Part shown: piece by piece, positions 1 to 10,128 of the stretch
How the letters are laid out: each line of letters starts with the position of its first letter
Numbering within the stretch: the first letter of the stretch is position 1
Assembly: GCA_013141055.1 (NCBI GenBank)
Contig: JABFRS010000001.1
Span: 1-64,000 of the forward strand
Direction: 5' to 3'
Origin: Cyclobacteriaceae bacterium
Lineage (GTDB): Bacteria > Bacteroidota > Bacteroidia > Cytophagales > Cyclobacteriaceae
Length of the DNA: 64,000 nt
Notes under the pieces: model-generated
The model's database searches: none
The model's input: the letters and a program-made list of their open reading frames with translations, nothing else
Told to the model about the DNA's origin: nothing
Program-made: the position numbers and the translations under genes

Positions 1-1
1 G

Positions 2-232
2 ATCATTCAACGTGAGAACAGACATTCACTGGAGCGTAATCTTCCTGAAATTGGAAAGACACGCAAAGTTCTGATTGAAGGTTTCTCAAAACGTTCTGAT
101 GACTTCTTATTGGGAAGGACTTCCAACAATAAAGTCGTTCTGTTTCCAAAAGAAAATAAAATGAAAGGCCAATACGTCAATGTATTAATTGAGCGATGTA
201 CCAAAGGAACATTGTTTGGCAAACTTGTATAG
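2..232 (+). CDS. miaB: MiaB, C-terminal end (tRNA methylthiotransferase), truncated by window start
   Basis: The reading frame open from base 2 encodes 76 residues and a TAG stop. They read as the end of the radical-SAM domain (..ENRHSLERNLPEIGKT..) followed by a TRAM RNA-binding domain (KVLIEGFSKRSDDFLLGRTSNN, with GQYVNVLIERCTKGTLFGKLV at the end, here given in pieces). MiaB adds the methylthio group to i6A37 of tRNA in the cytosol. The catalytic Cys clusters lie upstream of the window. In Bacteroidota miaB is commonly followed by the sigma-54 regulator and lptE found here, which supports the call. Only the tail is visible, so a paralogous methylthiotransferase such as MtaB cannot be excluded. 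Confidence 0.85.
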   Translation: MIQRENRHSLERNLPEIGKTRKVLIEGFSKRSDDFLLGRTSNNKVVLFPKENKMKGQYVNVLIERCTKGTLFGKLV

Positions 233-237
233 AAAAG

Positions 238-1488
238 ATGGCAATAACAGAAAACGAGATACAAACTGTAAAGCAAAGATTCGGCATTATTGGTAATGCC
301 CCGATGCTGAACAATGCTGTGAGAGTGGCAATGCAGGTAGCTCCTACTGATATGTCTGTATTGATCACAGGCGAAAGTGGAAGCGGTAAAGAATCATTTT
401 CAAAGATTATTCACTCCTTAAGTCCAAGAAAGCATGGACAATTCATTGCAATCAACTGTGGATCTATTCCGGAAGGAACGATAGATTCAGAGCTTTTCGG
501 TCATGAAAAGGGATCTTTTACTGGAGCACATGAAGCACGTAAGGGGTATTTCGAAGTAACGAATGGAGGAACCATCTTCCTGGATGAAATCGGTGAGATG
601 CCTTTGGGTACGCAAGCAAGACTATTGCGTGTGCTTGAAAATGGTGAGTTCATTAAAGTGGGTTCTTCAAAAGTATTAAAGACAGATGTTCGTGTGGTAG
701 CGGCCACGAATGTAAACCTCATGCATAAGGTTGAGAACGGAAAGTTCCGTGAAGATCTTTACTACCGACTCAACAGCGTCCCGATCTACGTTCCACCTCT
801 TCGCGATCGCGGAAAAGATGTTGAATTGTTATTTAGAAAATTTGCTTCTGATTTTGCAGAACGCTATAAAGTAAAACCTGTATCGCTCACGGATGATGCT
901 AAAGATGTTCTGATCAAGTATCGCTTCCCTGGAAACATACGTCAGCTTAAAAATCTTGTGGATCAGATCTCTGTGTTGTCTACCGATACAAAGGAAATAA
1001 CATCAGAAGTACTGCAGGGATATTTACCAGGACAGAGCAGTCTTCCAACGTTATATAAAGACGGAGCTGCTCAGGATATTTCTGAGCGTGAGATTCTATA
1101 CAAAGTATTGTTCGATATGCGTAAGGATATGAATGATCTGAAGCGCATTGTTTTAGAGAGCGTATCAAATCCTTCCAGCGCAGCGCAGATCATTAAAGAA
1201 AATCCCGCGCTGTTTGCAGAGGCTTCAACAGATAGATCCATGCAGCAGGATTCTGTTGTGCTAAACCTCAACGGCAATTCAACACCCTCAGCAGAAGTCT
1301 CTGAAGAATTTCAGGATATCAGCCATGAGGCCGAAGATGATTCCTTGTCTATTGAAAAGAAGGAAAAGGAGTTGATCATGCGGGCATTGCGAAAGAACAA
1401 CAACAAGAGAAAATACGCGGCACGGGATTTGGGAATATCAGAACGCACGCTTTATCGTAAGATCAAAGAATATGAACTTGAAGATTAG
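238..1488 (+). CDS. Sigma-54-dependent transcriptional regulator (AAA+ / Fis-type HTH)
   Basis: Predicted 416-residue enhancer-binding protein that remodels RpoN holoenzyme using ATP. Visible motifs: Walker A GESGSGKE (about 45-52), sigma-54 contact loop GSFTGA (92-97; the usual form is GAFTGA), Walker B GTIFLDEIGE (111-120), the FREDLYYRL arginine-finger region (about 170-178), and a C-terminal Fis-like helix-turn-helix over the last 40 residues (ARDLGISERTLYRKIKEY). There is no N-terminal receiver, PAS or GAF domain, so it may be constitutively active or controlled by a partner. I chose the ATG at 238, five bases after the miaB stop; an in-frame ATG at 196 would sit inside miaB. The 3' end overlaps lptE by 17 bp, suggesting an operon with miaB and lptE. 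Confidence 0.93.
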   Translation: MAITENEIQTVKQRFGIIGNAPMLNNAVRVAMQVAPTDMSVLITGESGSGKESFSKIIHSLSPRKHGQFIAINCGSIPEGTIDSELFGHEKGSFTGAHEARKGYFEVTNGGTIFLDEIGEMPLGTQARLLRVLENGEFIKVGSSKVLKTDVRVVAATNVNLMHKVENGKFREDLYYRLNSVPIYVPPLRDRGKDVELLFRKFASDFAERYKVKPVSLTDDAKDVLIKYRFPGNIRQLKNLVDQISVLSTDTKEITSEVLQGYLPGQSSLPTLYKDGAAQDISEREILYKVLFDMRKDMNDLKRIVLESVSNPSSAAQIIKENPALFAEASTDRSMQQDSVVLNLNGNSTPSAEVSEEFQDISHEAEDDSLSIEKKEKELIMRALRKNNNKRKYAARDLGISERTLYRKIKEYELED

Positions 1489-1996
1489 GACTTCCATCTC
1501 CTTCGTACTGCTGTTATTCATTGTCCAGGGTTGTGGCGTCTATTCCCTTTCAGGTGCTTCTACTAAAGCAAAGACCATTGAGATCGATCAGTTTTTCAAT
1601 AATACTGATCTGGGGCCGGCAAACCTTGGCCCTACTTTCACGAACCGGTTGAGGGATTATTACCAACAGAATTCACAGCTTAAGATCGTCTCCGAAAATG
1701 GAGAGCTTCATGTTGAAGGCATCATTGCTGAATATAGATTCTCAAACGTGGCTCCCGTCAGCACCGGAAATCCGAACGAACCAAATTATGCTGCATTGTC
1801 CAGACTCACCATCGTCGTGAAGGTGACGTATGAAGATACAACTGAGCCCACCAACAACTTTAAAGATCAGAGCTTCAGCTTCTACCGGGACTTTGATAAC
1901 TCGGCGAACTTCACTGCCATTCAGGAGGATCTTGAAAAAAGAGTAATCGATCAGATCCTGATTCTAATCTTTAATGCTACGGTAGCAAACTGGTAA
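1472..1996 (+). CDS. lptE: LptE-like LPS-assembly lipoprotein
   Basis: 174 residues beginning with a lipoprotein signal peptide (SFVLLLFIVQGCGVYSLSG; lipid-modified Cys about 21). After it come the GCGVYSLSGAS start and an alternating strand pattern typical of the Bacteroidota LptE family (secretin/LptE fold). LptE plugs the LptD barrel in the outer membrane and helps place LPS on the surface. The gene overlaps the upstream regulator by 17 bp, so translation is probably coupled. It lies in the conserved miaB / sigma-54 regulator / lptE / TPR-like / secG order. Family membership rests on signal peptide, length and context rather than catalytic motifs. Confidence 0.82.
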   Translation: MNLKIRTSISFVLLLFIVQGCGVYSLSGASTKAKTIEIDQFFNNTDLGPANLGPTFTNRLRDYYQQNSQLKIVSENGELHVEGIIAEYRFSNVAPVSTGNPNEPNYAALSRLTIVVKVTYEDTTEPTNNFKDQSFSFYRDFDNSANFTAIQEDLEKRVIDQILILIFNATVANW

Positions 1997-2059
1997 TTCA
2001 CAGCGAGTTGCGCACTGTGATATTTTCTGTTAGTTTTACTATTCAACCTTACCTACTGA

Positions 2060-2935
2060 ATGGATTCTTCCGGCTTCTACTTAGCGGTCAAAAACTTCAC
2101 GAACCTAACTGCGGAAGAAGCAAAAGAGATTGACAGGCTATCTTCAGAATATCCCTACAGCCAGATATTACACTTATTGAAAGCCAGAATCGCGAAAGAT
2201 CTGAGCCTCCCCAATCAGGCTGATCTGTTACACGAAAGTGCAGTATACTCAACGGATCGTGTAGTGCTTAAAGACATCCTGACGAGTCCCAAAAAGGAAA
2301 AGATCCAGGCACTCGTTCCACCTCCGGTAGTCAAAGAAGTTTCAAAACCGAAAGAAGTAGTACCGGTAGCCGTAGCTGTAATCGAGCCGCTGCATTCAGA
2401 AGTTAAGCAGACTCCTAAACTCAAGGAACCTGAACCCGAAATTCATCCTATTGATGATATTACGTTGACCGGCGACGCACTCAGATCAGACCTCATGCAG
2501 GAACTGAACAGGCTTCAAAAGCTCAAGCATGATTTTGCGGTAAGCTTTGAAGATTTCCAAAAGTCAGGCACTTACGTGGAATCGAAAACTTCCATTCCTA
2601 AGGAACCCAGCTCCGATCCGCTGCTTGAAGAAATTCAGTCCACGAAAAAGAAGCTCAAGATTGATAATCCTAAGCAGAAAGAACAGAATGAGATCATCGA
2701 TCAGTTTATAAAGACCTCTCCTATCATTCCGAAGCCAAAACCTATCACTGAACCAAAGGATCTTTCAGAGGATTCAGGAATGTTCAGCGACAATATTGTA
2801 TCAGAAACGCTTGTGGGAATTTTATTAAAACAGGGCAAAAAGGAAAAAGCCATAGAAGTTCTTAAGAAGCTGATTTGGAAGTTTCCACAGAAAAAGGCTT
2901 ACTTTGCGGCTCAAATTGAGAATCTGAAAAATTAA
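2060..2935 (+). CDS. TPR-like protein of the lptE-secG locus, function unknown
   Basis: 291 residues with no signal peptide or membrane segment. The N-terminus (about 1-75) is helical and resembles a small tetratricopeptide unit (EAKEIDRLSSEYPYSQILHLL). The middle (about 90-230) is low-complexity and rich in Pro, Lys and Glu, probably disordered. The C-terminus (about 245-291) again looks TPR-like (ETLVGILLKQGKKEKAIEVL, then KKLIWKFPQKKAYFAAQIE). Proteins of this shape are common between lptE and secG in Bacteroidota but I know no assigned role. It ends three bases before secG, so co-transcription is likely. It may be a cytosolic scaffold for envelope biogenesis; that is inference from position only. 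Confidence 0.75.
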   Translation: MDSSGFYLAVKNFTNLTAEEAKEIDRLSSEYPYSQILHLLKARIAKDLSLPNQADLLHESAVYSTDRVVLKDILTSPKKEKIQALVPPPVVKEVSKPKEVVPVAVAVIEPLHSEVKQTPKLKEPEPEIHPIDDITLTGDALRSDLMQELNRLQKLKHDFAVSFEDFQKSGTYVESKTSIPKEPSSDPLLEEIQSTKKKLKIDNPKQKEQNEIIDQFIKTSPIIPKPKPITEPKDLSEDSGMFSDNIVSETLVGILLKQGKKEKAIEVLKKLIWKFPQKKAYFAAQIENLKN

Positions 2936-2938
2936 CTT

Positions 2939-3268
2939 ATGTACACTTTATACATTGGACTTACCCTTTTCGCAGGTGTGTTGTTGGTACTGGTGGTGTT
3001 GGCCCAGAATTCAAAGGGTGGCGGCTTGTCTAATATGGTCGGCGGAAGCGGAGCATCAAACATTATGGGCGTAAAAAAGACTGGTGATTTGCTGGAGCGT
3101 CTTACCTGGGGTCTTGCGATCACAATGATGGTATTTACCCTGGCTACGAACTTCGCCACTCCTAATCCAGGTGGACCTAATGATGAACTTCTTGAGCGTG
3201 CTAAGGAGCAGCAGGGAGTTCAGGTTGCACCAACCCTGAAGAAGGCTGATTCTACTACCAAGAAGTAA
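2939..3268 (+). CDS. secG: Preprotein translocase subunit SecG
   Basis: 109 residues with two membrane segments (about 3-22 and 56-75) joined by the SecG signature NSKGGGLSNMVGGSGASNIMG (positions about 24-45), then a short polar tail. SecG is the small accessory subunit of the SecYEG channel and stimulates SecA-driven export. It starts three bases after the previous stop, and a strong intrinsic terminator follows it, marking the end of the operon. Confidence 0.95.
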   Translation: MYTLYIGLTLFAGVLLVLVVLAQNSKGGGLSNMVGGSGASNIMGVKKTGDLLERLTWGLAITMMVFTLATNFATPNPGGPNDELLERAKEQQGVQVAPTLKKADSTTKK

Positions 3269-3288
3269 TCTGTAAAAACATTATAGCG

Positions 3289-3321
3289 ATCAGTAAGGCC
3301 TCAGGTCTTACTGATTTTTTT
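3289..3321 (+). terminator. Intrinsic terminator after secG
   Basis: A perfect 9-bp stem (ATCAGTAAG paired with CTTACTGAT) closes a 9-nt loop and is followed by a run of seven T. It lies 20 bp after the secG stop and reaches the stop codon of the convergent gene at 3320, so it mainly serves the plus strand. Confidence 0.9.
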
Positions 3322-4042
3322 ATGCCTGAGAAGTATCGGAAAGATGCTTTACTAAAAGTCTTTTAGCAACGGGCATGAGCGTCTGCACGTGGGGAAATTT
3401 CATCTTTGATAAGATCAGGAAGGTAGCAGGATTCGGAAGGTCTGCATATTGCCGTATAAGCGTCAGCTTCATCTGCTCATAGGTATTGGTCAGGTTATAC
3501 TGAGTGGAATACATCAGCTGCGTCTGCAATCCTCTCATGGGCTCAGTGCTGTTCTGATAGACGGTCACCTGATAGCGATAGACATACGTTTCTTTTTCAG
3601 GAGGCTGTGTGATGAACAAATAACCTTCGCTTGCATAGAGAGGTCTGACTCCTATTGGAGACAATTCACATTTGGATTCTACCAGTTCATAAATGGAAGA
3701 ACCTTCCTTCATGGAATCTTTGATCTGTGGAAGTGCAAACTCCATGATCGATTCAATTTCTTTCATGACGGCATCATCCTCGATCATTTTTTTATAATTG
3801 AGCTCAAGCGTCTTTAGATTTTCAAGAGAAAGTTCTTTTGGGAAAGCTTCATAGATGAGGGTCTTATTCTCTTGCAATGCGATAAGATTCCGATAGTGAA
3901 AAACGAGGTCTGATAAATGAGGATATAGCTCTACCCTGCTGAAAGACTCTTTGACGTTTTTGAGATAGGCCAGCAGAACGTACTTCTTGTATTCGAGATC
4001 GATGAGCCCGTCGGTAAGCCAGTTGTCTTTAAGGTTGGCCAT
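3320..4042 (-). CDS. Conserved hypothetical protein, unknown function
   Basis: 240 residues, no signal peptide and no membrane segment. It is rich in charged helices (ELNYKKMIEDDAVMKEIESI) with a beta-rich stretch near 135-175 (ESKCELSPIGVRPLYASEGY then YVYRYQVTVY). The frame is intact, starts with ATG and has the composition of its neighbours, so it is very probably a real gene. It converges with secG and faces away from groES. I recognise no domain; similar proteins seem limited to Cytophagales and relatives. Confidence 0.7.
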   Translation of the reverse strand: MANLKDNWLTDGLIDLEYKKYVLLAYLKNVKESFSRVELYPHLSDLVFHYRNLIALQENKTLIYEAFPKELSLENLKTLELNYKKMIEDDAVMKEIESIMEFALPQIKDSMKEGSSIYELVESKCELSPIGVRPLYASEGYLFITQPPEKETYVYRYQVTVYQNSTEPMRGLQTQLMYSTQYNLTNTYEQMKLTLIRQYADLPNPATFLILSKMKFPHVQTLMPVAKRLLVKHLSDTSQA

Positions 4043-4158
4043 CAGAGTGCGAAACGTTTGTTTGCCAGTTAATAATACGAAAAAACGGTGTTTTGTAACA
4101 GCAGGTAGATTTTTAGACAGTGTGTCAGTCTATAAAACGAAAGTTTGCCAGTTGGGCG

Positions 4159-4166
4159 TATCTTTG
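4159..4166 (+). promoter_or_regulatory. Candidate groESL promoter (-7 element)
   Basis: TATCTTTG fits the Bacteroidota -7 consensus TAnnTTTG. It predicts a start near 4173 and a leader of about 90 nt before groES. A clean -33 TTTG at the expected spacing is not visible (a TTTG at 4144-4147 is too close). Confidence 0.5.
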
Positions 4167-4193
4167 CACGCAATTTGACCGAAAACGTCTTAA

Positions 4194-4209
4194 ATGCCCA
4201 AATTGGCAT
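4194..4209. promoter_or_regulatory. Inverted repeat in the groESL leader
   Basis: ATGCC-N6-GGCAT is a 16-bp imperfect palindrome with an AT-rich centre, about 20-35 nt downstream of the predicted start. No CIRCE element (TTAGCACTC-N9-GAGTGCTAA) is present, so this is a candidate heat-shock operator of another type. Function not shown. Confidence 0.3.
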
Positions 4210-4264
4210 GGAAATGGACATAAGCGGGTCAGTTGACAACTAATTTTTAAACTCTTAAATCCAT

Positions 4265-4543
4265 ATGGCCAAAATCAATTTCAAACCTAATGAAGACCGC
4301 GTGTTGGTAGAACCAGCCGCTGCAGATGACAAGACAACTTCAGGAATTATCATCCCGGATACCGCTAAAGAAAAACCACAAAAAGGAAAAGTAATAGCAG
4401 TGGGTGAAGGCATCAAAGACAAGCCAGTCACTGTGAAAGTTGGTGAAAGTATCCTGTATGGCAAATATGCCGGAACAGAGATCACCATCGATGGAAAAGA
4501 TTATCTCATTATGCGTAACTCCGATATTTTCGGAACGATCTAA
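4265..4543 (+). CDS. groES: Co-chaperonin GroES
   Basis: 92 residues, the usual GroES length. The family pattern is clear: KPNEDRVLVEP at the start, the mobile loop (AAADDKTTSGIIIPDTAKEK, about 16-38), GKVIAVGEG, and the C-terminal YAGTEITIDGKDYLIMR. GroES forms the heptameric lid of the GroEL cage in the cytosol. It lies 27 bp upstream of groEL and shares its promoter. Confidence 0.98.
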   Translation: MAKINFKPNEDRVLVEPAAADDKTTSGIIIPDTAKEKPQKGKVIAVGEGIKDKPVTVKVGESILYGKYAGTEITIDGKDYLIMRNSDIFGTI

Positions 4544-6199
<1,656 letters not shown>

Positions 6200-6220
6200 T
6201 CTGAACCATATATTTCAAAG

Positions 6221-6252
6221 AGAGCTCTGACGAAAGTCGGGGCTCTTTTTTT
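6221..6252 (+). terminator. Intrinsic terminator after groEL
   Basis: AGAGCTCTGAC, a GAAA tetraloop, then GTCGGGGCTCT form a stem with a small internal mismatch, followed by a T run. It begins 21 bp after the groEL stop. Confidence 0.85.
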
Positions 6253-6329
6253 GAGTAAGCATTATCAATTCACGATCAATAGCACATTAATGGTATTTCA
6301 GTAACTTCATCCTGTCAATAGCTCAAGCA

Positions 6330-6692
6330 ATGATCACTGAACTCAATACAATCGAAGAATTCACTCTTCTTTTGTTTTTTCATATGGCACACACGGATGG
6401 TTCCCTCCATCCCAATGAACGCGATACAATCCTTGAAAGAATGAAAGCTCTGTTCCCAGGAGATGAATCCATCAATGGAAAGCTTCTGGCCATGGAATCT
6501 CAATATTCTAAGCTCGGAGATGTTCGCGCGGAAGCATTGCTCAAAGCAAGCTTTCCCAAATTCTCAGGAGTTGACTCCGAAAAGAAAAAGGAGATCTATA
6601 GTGCCCTGTTTGACATCATAAACGCAAACGGCAGGATCAATGCTGAGGAGACCAAAGCATTACACCTTTTTAAAGGATGGCTGGTAGGCTAA
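6330..6692 (+). CDS. TerB-like (tellurite-resistance fold) protein
   Basis: 120 residues, all-helical, cytosolic. Two acidic helical units carry the TerB hallmark: HTDGSLHPNERDTILERM (about 27-44) and INANGRINAEETKALHLF (about 96-113). Both look like the metal-binding D/N-G-x-x-x-x-E-E/R pattern of the family. TerB-like domains bind divalent metal and occur in stress systems, but no other ter genes are nearby, so tellurite resistance should not be assumed. The stop overlaps the stop of the convergent OPT transporter gene by 4 bp. Confidence 0.65.
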   Translation: MITELNTIEEFTLLLFFHMAHTDGSLHPNERDTILERMKALFPGDESINGKLLAMESQYSKLGDVRAEALLKASFPKFSGVDSEKKKEIYSALFDIINANGRINAEETKALHLFKGWLVG

Positions 6693-8716
6693 TCTTTTCT
6701 TGCTATTCTATATAGCAACAGGATCATTCCTACAAAGCATGCCACTGAAAATACATAGTATCCACCCTGCCCCATCATTCCAACAAGTCCGGGTTCCATA
6801 CTCACTTTTTCCAATGAATCAGCAAGGAAGACAGTCAGTACCGCTGCTATTACTCCCGTAATGGCTCCTCCCGCGACAAGTCCTGTGGCAAAGAGATTGC
6901 CTCTGCTAAGATCCGATTCATCTGCTTTCTTATCTCCTTTTCTCCAATCAATAAATGCTTTCACAGCACCGCCAATAAAAATCGGAAGCGTTGTTGAAAG
7001 TGGAAGATAAAGTCCGATGGCAAATGCAAGTGCCTTGATATTACAGAGCTCCAGCGTGATCGCAATAAAGACTCCAACAATAATATACTGCCAGTCAAGG
7101 TTAAATGAAAGAATGCCTTTTGTTAGCGTGGCCATCAGTGTTGCCTGAGGTGCTGGAAAATCTTCCTGTCCGATAGCATGAAAAATTCCTGCAGCTTTCA
7201 TCTCCTGCGTTGGAGTGTCCAGGATCTGAACGATCAATCCGATCGCAAAAGCAGATACGATTGCTCCAATGAACAAAGCGAGCTGTTGATACTTGGGGGT
7301 AGCTCCTATTATAAATCCCGTTTTAAGATCTTGCGACGTCCCACCAGCATTAGCAGCAGCGATACAGATCATTCCTCCGACCACCAATGCCAGTGGTTCA
7401 AAAAATCTTCCGGTCCATCCTACCGAAGTGAAGATGAGACATGTACCCATCAGTGTTGCGATGGTCATGCCTGAAATGGGACTGTTGCTCGTTCCAACAA
7501 GTCCGACAATTCTGCTGGCAACGGTAACGAAGAAGAAACCAAAGACAACAATCAGCACACCAATAAAGAGTTTCTTGAAAATGCTGTCTCCCGGAATATA
7601 ACTTGATGGAAGCAATACGATCACCAGGACAAGCACAATGCTTCCGATGATGACAACTTTAAAAGAAAGATCTCTTTCGGTACGAAGAATTCCTGTCTCA
7701 CCTTTCTCTTTCAATGATGTCATGCTATCACGGAATGATCCGATGATCGTTGGCAATGTTTTTAAAAGTGTAATGAATCCGCCGGCAGCAACAGCCCCCG
7801 CTCCGATCTGACGTATGTACGCGAAATAAATTGCAGATGCAGGATTGGCAAAAGTCTTGGTTACAGGATCCCAGTCACCTTTTCCTCCTGCGACCAGCAA
7901 TGAGGGTAAGTATCCGATCTTATTAAGCTGTGTTGCAATAAGCGTTGGATCGACCAACGTTGATAGAAGCGGAATCAACGCCCACCATACCAATACTGAA
8001 CCCGCCACGAGCACTCCTGAAATTCTGGGGCCAATGATATAACCAAGACCAAGATACTCAGGTGTTATGTCTGCATTGATGGTCGCGGAAGGCCAGAATT
8101 TATTTGCCTGACGGGTAAAGAATGCTGGTGTTTCCGAAATCACAAAGAACACCTTTTGCATGAGGGCATAAACAAATGCTACACCCATACCAACAAAAGC
8201 TGTTTGGGCAAATACGCCACCCTTCTCACCTGCCACTAATACGGAAGCACAGGCTGTTCCTTCCGGGAATGGAAGGGTTTCATGTTCCTTAACAATCAGC
8301 GACCTTCTCAAAGGTATCATCATGATCGTTCCAAGCATCCCACCTAATGCGGCAAGCGTAAGGATCGTTATATAGTTGAAGTAATCTTCGCCAACACTCT
8401 TTCCATCCTCACCCATAGACAGGAACATAAATCCTGGCAGCGTAAAAGCAACTCCTCCTGCAATACTTTCACCCGCAGAGCCAGTTGTTTGGATGATATT
8501 GTTTTCAAGGATCGTTGTCTTGAATAATTTCTTTCCAAGGGTAATAGCGATTACTGCAATGGGTATGGAGGCTGTGACTGTCAAGCCAGCTCTGAGTGCC
8601 AGATACACCGTTGAACAACCGAAGACTATTCCAAAGAACATTCCCAGAACGATAGCCTTGATGGTAAACTCGGCTACATTTTCTTCAGGGGCAACATAGG
8701 GTTTGAATTTTTCCAT
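6689..8716 (-). CDS. OPT-family oligopeptide transporter
   Basis: 675 residues with about 15 hydrophobic segments, matching the OPT superfamily. Typical features are the N-terminal FTIKAIVLGMFFGIVFGCST (about 16-36), followed by a Pro/Gly-rich GSAGESIAGGVAFTLPG, and PFPEGTACASVLVAGE (about 147-162). The family carries oligopeptides or metal-peptide complexes across the inner membrane with protons. It is transcribed after a POT-type carrier gene with a 10-bp gap, so the two probably form a peptide-uptake operon. The exact substrate cannot be read from sequence. Confidence 0.9.
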   Translation of the reverse strand: MEKFKPYVAPEENVAEFTIKAIVLGMFFGIVFGCSTVYLALRAGLTVTASIPIAVIAITLGKKLFKTTILENNIIQTTGSAGESIAGGVAFTLPGFMFLSMGEDGKSVGEDYFNYITILTLAALGGMLGTIMMIPLRRSLIVKEHETLPFPEGTACASVLVAGEKGGVFAQTAFVGMGVAFVYALMQKVFFVISETPAFFTRQANKFWPSATINADITPEYLGLGYIIGPRISGVLVAGSVLVWWALIPLLSTLVDPTLIATQLNKIGYLPSLLVAGGKGDWDPVTKTFANPASAIYFAYIRQIGAGAVAAGGFITLLKTLPTIIGSFRDSMTSLKEKGETGILRTERDLSFKVVIIGSIVLVLVIVLLPSSYIPGDSIFKKLFIGVLIVVFGFFFVTVASRIVGLVGTSNSPISGMTIATLMGTCLIFTSVGWTGRFFEPLALVVGGMICIAAANAGGTSQDLKTGFIIGATPKYQQLALFIGAIVSAFAIGLIVQILDTPTQEMKAAGIFHAIGQEDFPAPQATLMATLTKGILSFNLDWQYIIVGVFIAITLELCNIKALAFAIGLYLPLSTTLPIFIGGAVKAFIDWRKGDKKADESDLSRGNLFATGLVAGGAITGVIAAVLTVFLADSLEKVSMEPGLVGMMGQGGYYVFSVACFVGMILLLYRIARKD

Positions 8717-8726
8717 AAGTCAGTGT

Positions 8727-9974
8727 CTAAGCTTCCTTCTTAACCAGAAAGAAGTTGTAAAGAATCATCAGTAATGTTGAAAGGAATCCGATAGCAGCAA
8801 GGATGTACCACATCATGGAAGGGTTTTGCTGCAAATATGAAAGTCGTAACCAATCGGCAACAGGACCTGCACCAAATGAACCAATGGCTACCGGCAGGAA
8901 TGCAAATCCCATATAAGTTCCAACCTGATCTTTTGGCGCCAGTGTACTTACATACTCGTAAAAGCGTGGCGCCTGGGTTGATTCTCCGATCGCGAAAAGA
9001 GCAACACCCAATACTACTGCCGTTAATGTCCCGAATACTCCAATGACAATCCATGACAGGCTTGCGAATATAAATCCGACCGTCATCGCCGTAAAAGGTT
9101 TCCATTTCTTGAAAAGAGAAGCCATGATGAGACTGAAAAAGATAATGCACCAGGCGTCTACTGTTTCCAGAATTTCGAATTGTTCAAAATGAAGAACATC
9201 AGTCGCATAGAAAGGAAGAAGATAGAATATCTGCCAGAACATGATCCAGAATCCTGAAAAGATGATCAGGAAGCCAATGAATTTGAAATTGCGAAACACC
9301 AGAAGCATATCCGTAAAGACCTTTCCGAAGGTGCGTTGTTCTGACCTTACAGCTTCGGGTTCCTTAAAGAAGAAGTAGGTTCCGATAAAAAGTAAAAGAG
9401 ATGTAAACGAAGACATCACAAGAACAAATTCGATCCCAAGATCCTGGCGCACCAGCAATGCAACCATCGGTCCTATTGCTCCGCCAAAGTTTACAAGTGA
9501 ATAGTAAATTGAAAAACCGAGTGCTCGTGTTTCTTCTTTCGAAGTCGTCGCTACGGTCCCTACAATGCAGGGCTTGATGAGAGAACCTCCGACAGCCGTC
9601 AGCATGAGTACCGTTATGGTATAAGGCTTTACACCAACGGCACTAACGATCTCCTGACTCCATGCCATGCCCGCCATGCCGATGAGAAAATATCCCACAC
9701 AGAAGATAGCAAAGCATGCCATGAGGGTCTTCCTGAAACCATATCGATCGACGATGACTCCCGCTACAATAGGAAGAGAATAGATAACCCCTGAGAAAAT
9801 CCCGGCCAGCGTGCCCGCTTCCTCTTTCAATCCCACTTTATTGGCAAGAAAAACCGTGAGAACTGCCTTCATTCCATAGAATGCAAGACGCTCGAAAAGT
9901 TCAAGTGAATTTGCCACCCAAAAGGTCGGAGCAAATCCAGTTTTTAAGGCAGTGACACGGTCTTGTAGACTCAT
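8727..9974 (-). CDS. POT/PTR-type MFS peptide transporter
   Basis: 415 residues with about 12 membrane segments. Residues near 24-34 read ELFERLAFYGM, which carries the ExxER proton-coupling motif and the following aromatic-Tyr-Gly of proton-dependent oligopeptide transporters. A loop resembling the MFS motif A region (VDRYGFRKTLM, about 75-85) follows. The protein is slightly shorter than classical POT members (about 450-500 residues). It is the first gene of a two-gene unit with the OPT transporter, supporting di- or tripeptide uptake. A general MFS carrier with another substrate remains possible. Confidence 0.78.
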   Translation of the reverse strand: MSLQDRVTALKTGFAPTFWVANSLELFERLAFYGMKAVLTVFLANKVGLKEEAGTLAGIFSGVIYSLPIVAGVIVDRYGFRKTLMACFAIFCVGYFLIGMAGMAWSQEIVSAVGVKPYTITVLMLTAVGGSLIKPCIVGTVATTSKEETRALGFSIYYSLVNFGGAIGPMVALLVRQDLGIEFVLVMSSFTSLLLFIGTYFFFKEPEAVRSEQRTFGKVFTDMLLVFRNFKFIGFLIIFSGFWIMFWQIFYLLPFYATDVLHFEQFEILETVDAWCIIFFSLIMASLFKKWKPFTAMTVGFIFASLSWIVIGVFGTLTAVVLGVALFAIGESTQAPRFYEYVSTLAPKDQVGTYMGFAFLPVAIGSFGAGPVADWLRLSYLQQNPSMMWYILAAIGFLSTLLMILYNFFLVKKEA

Positions 9975-10049
9975 AGATTAGAATAGGTTTGTCAAAATAG
10001 GCCGAAATGTTGAAAGATAAAAGGTGGAAAGATCAGAAGATAAAGGCCA

Positions 10050-10093
10050 AAACAAAAGACCTGTTGCTAAGATGGGCACTTAACAACAGGTCT
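10050..10093 (-). terminator. Intrinsic terminator after pckG
   Basis: Perfect 10-bp arms AGACCTGTTG (10057-10066) and CAACAGGTCT (10084-10093) with a 17-nt loop. On the minus strand the stem is followed by TTTGTTTTGG. It lies 36 bp after the pckG stop. Confidence 0.9.
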
Positions 10094-10128
10094 TCATATA
10101 AACTCCGGATAAACTCCGGCTTTAGGAT

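Noticed and set aside
3449-3817. 122-residue plus-strand frame
   Set aside because: Antisense to the intact 240-residue gene at 3320-4042, with no motif; a shadow frame.
6330-6692. Tellurite-resistance operon
   Set aside because: Only a TerB-like gene is present; no terA, terC, terD or terZ nearby.
10101-10125. Short direct repeat AAACTCCGG near the pckG stop
   Set aside because: Two 9-bp copies only, with no structural or gene-boundary meaning; probably chance.
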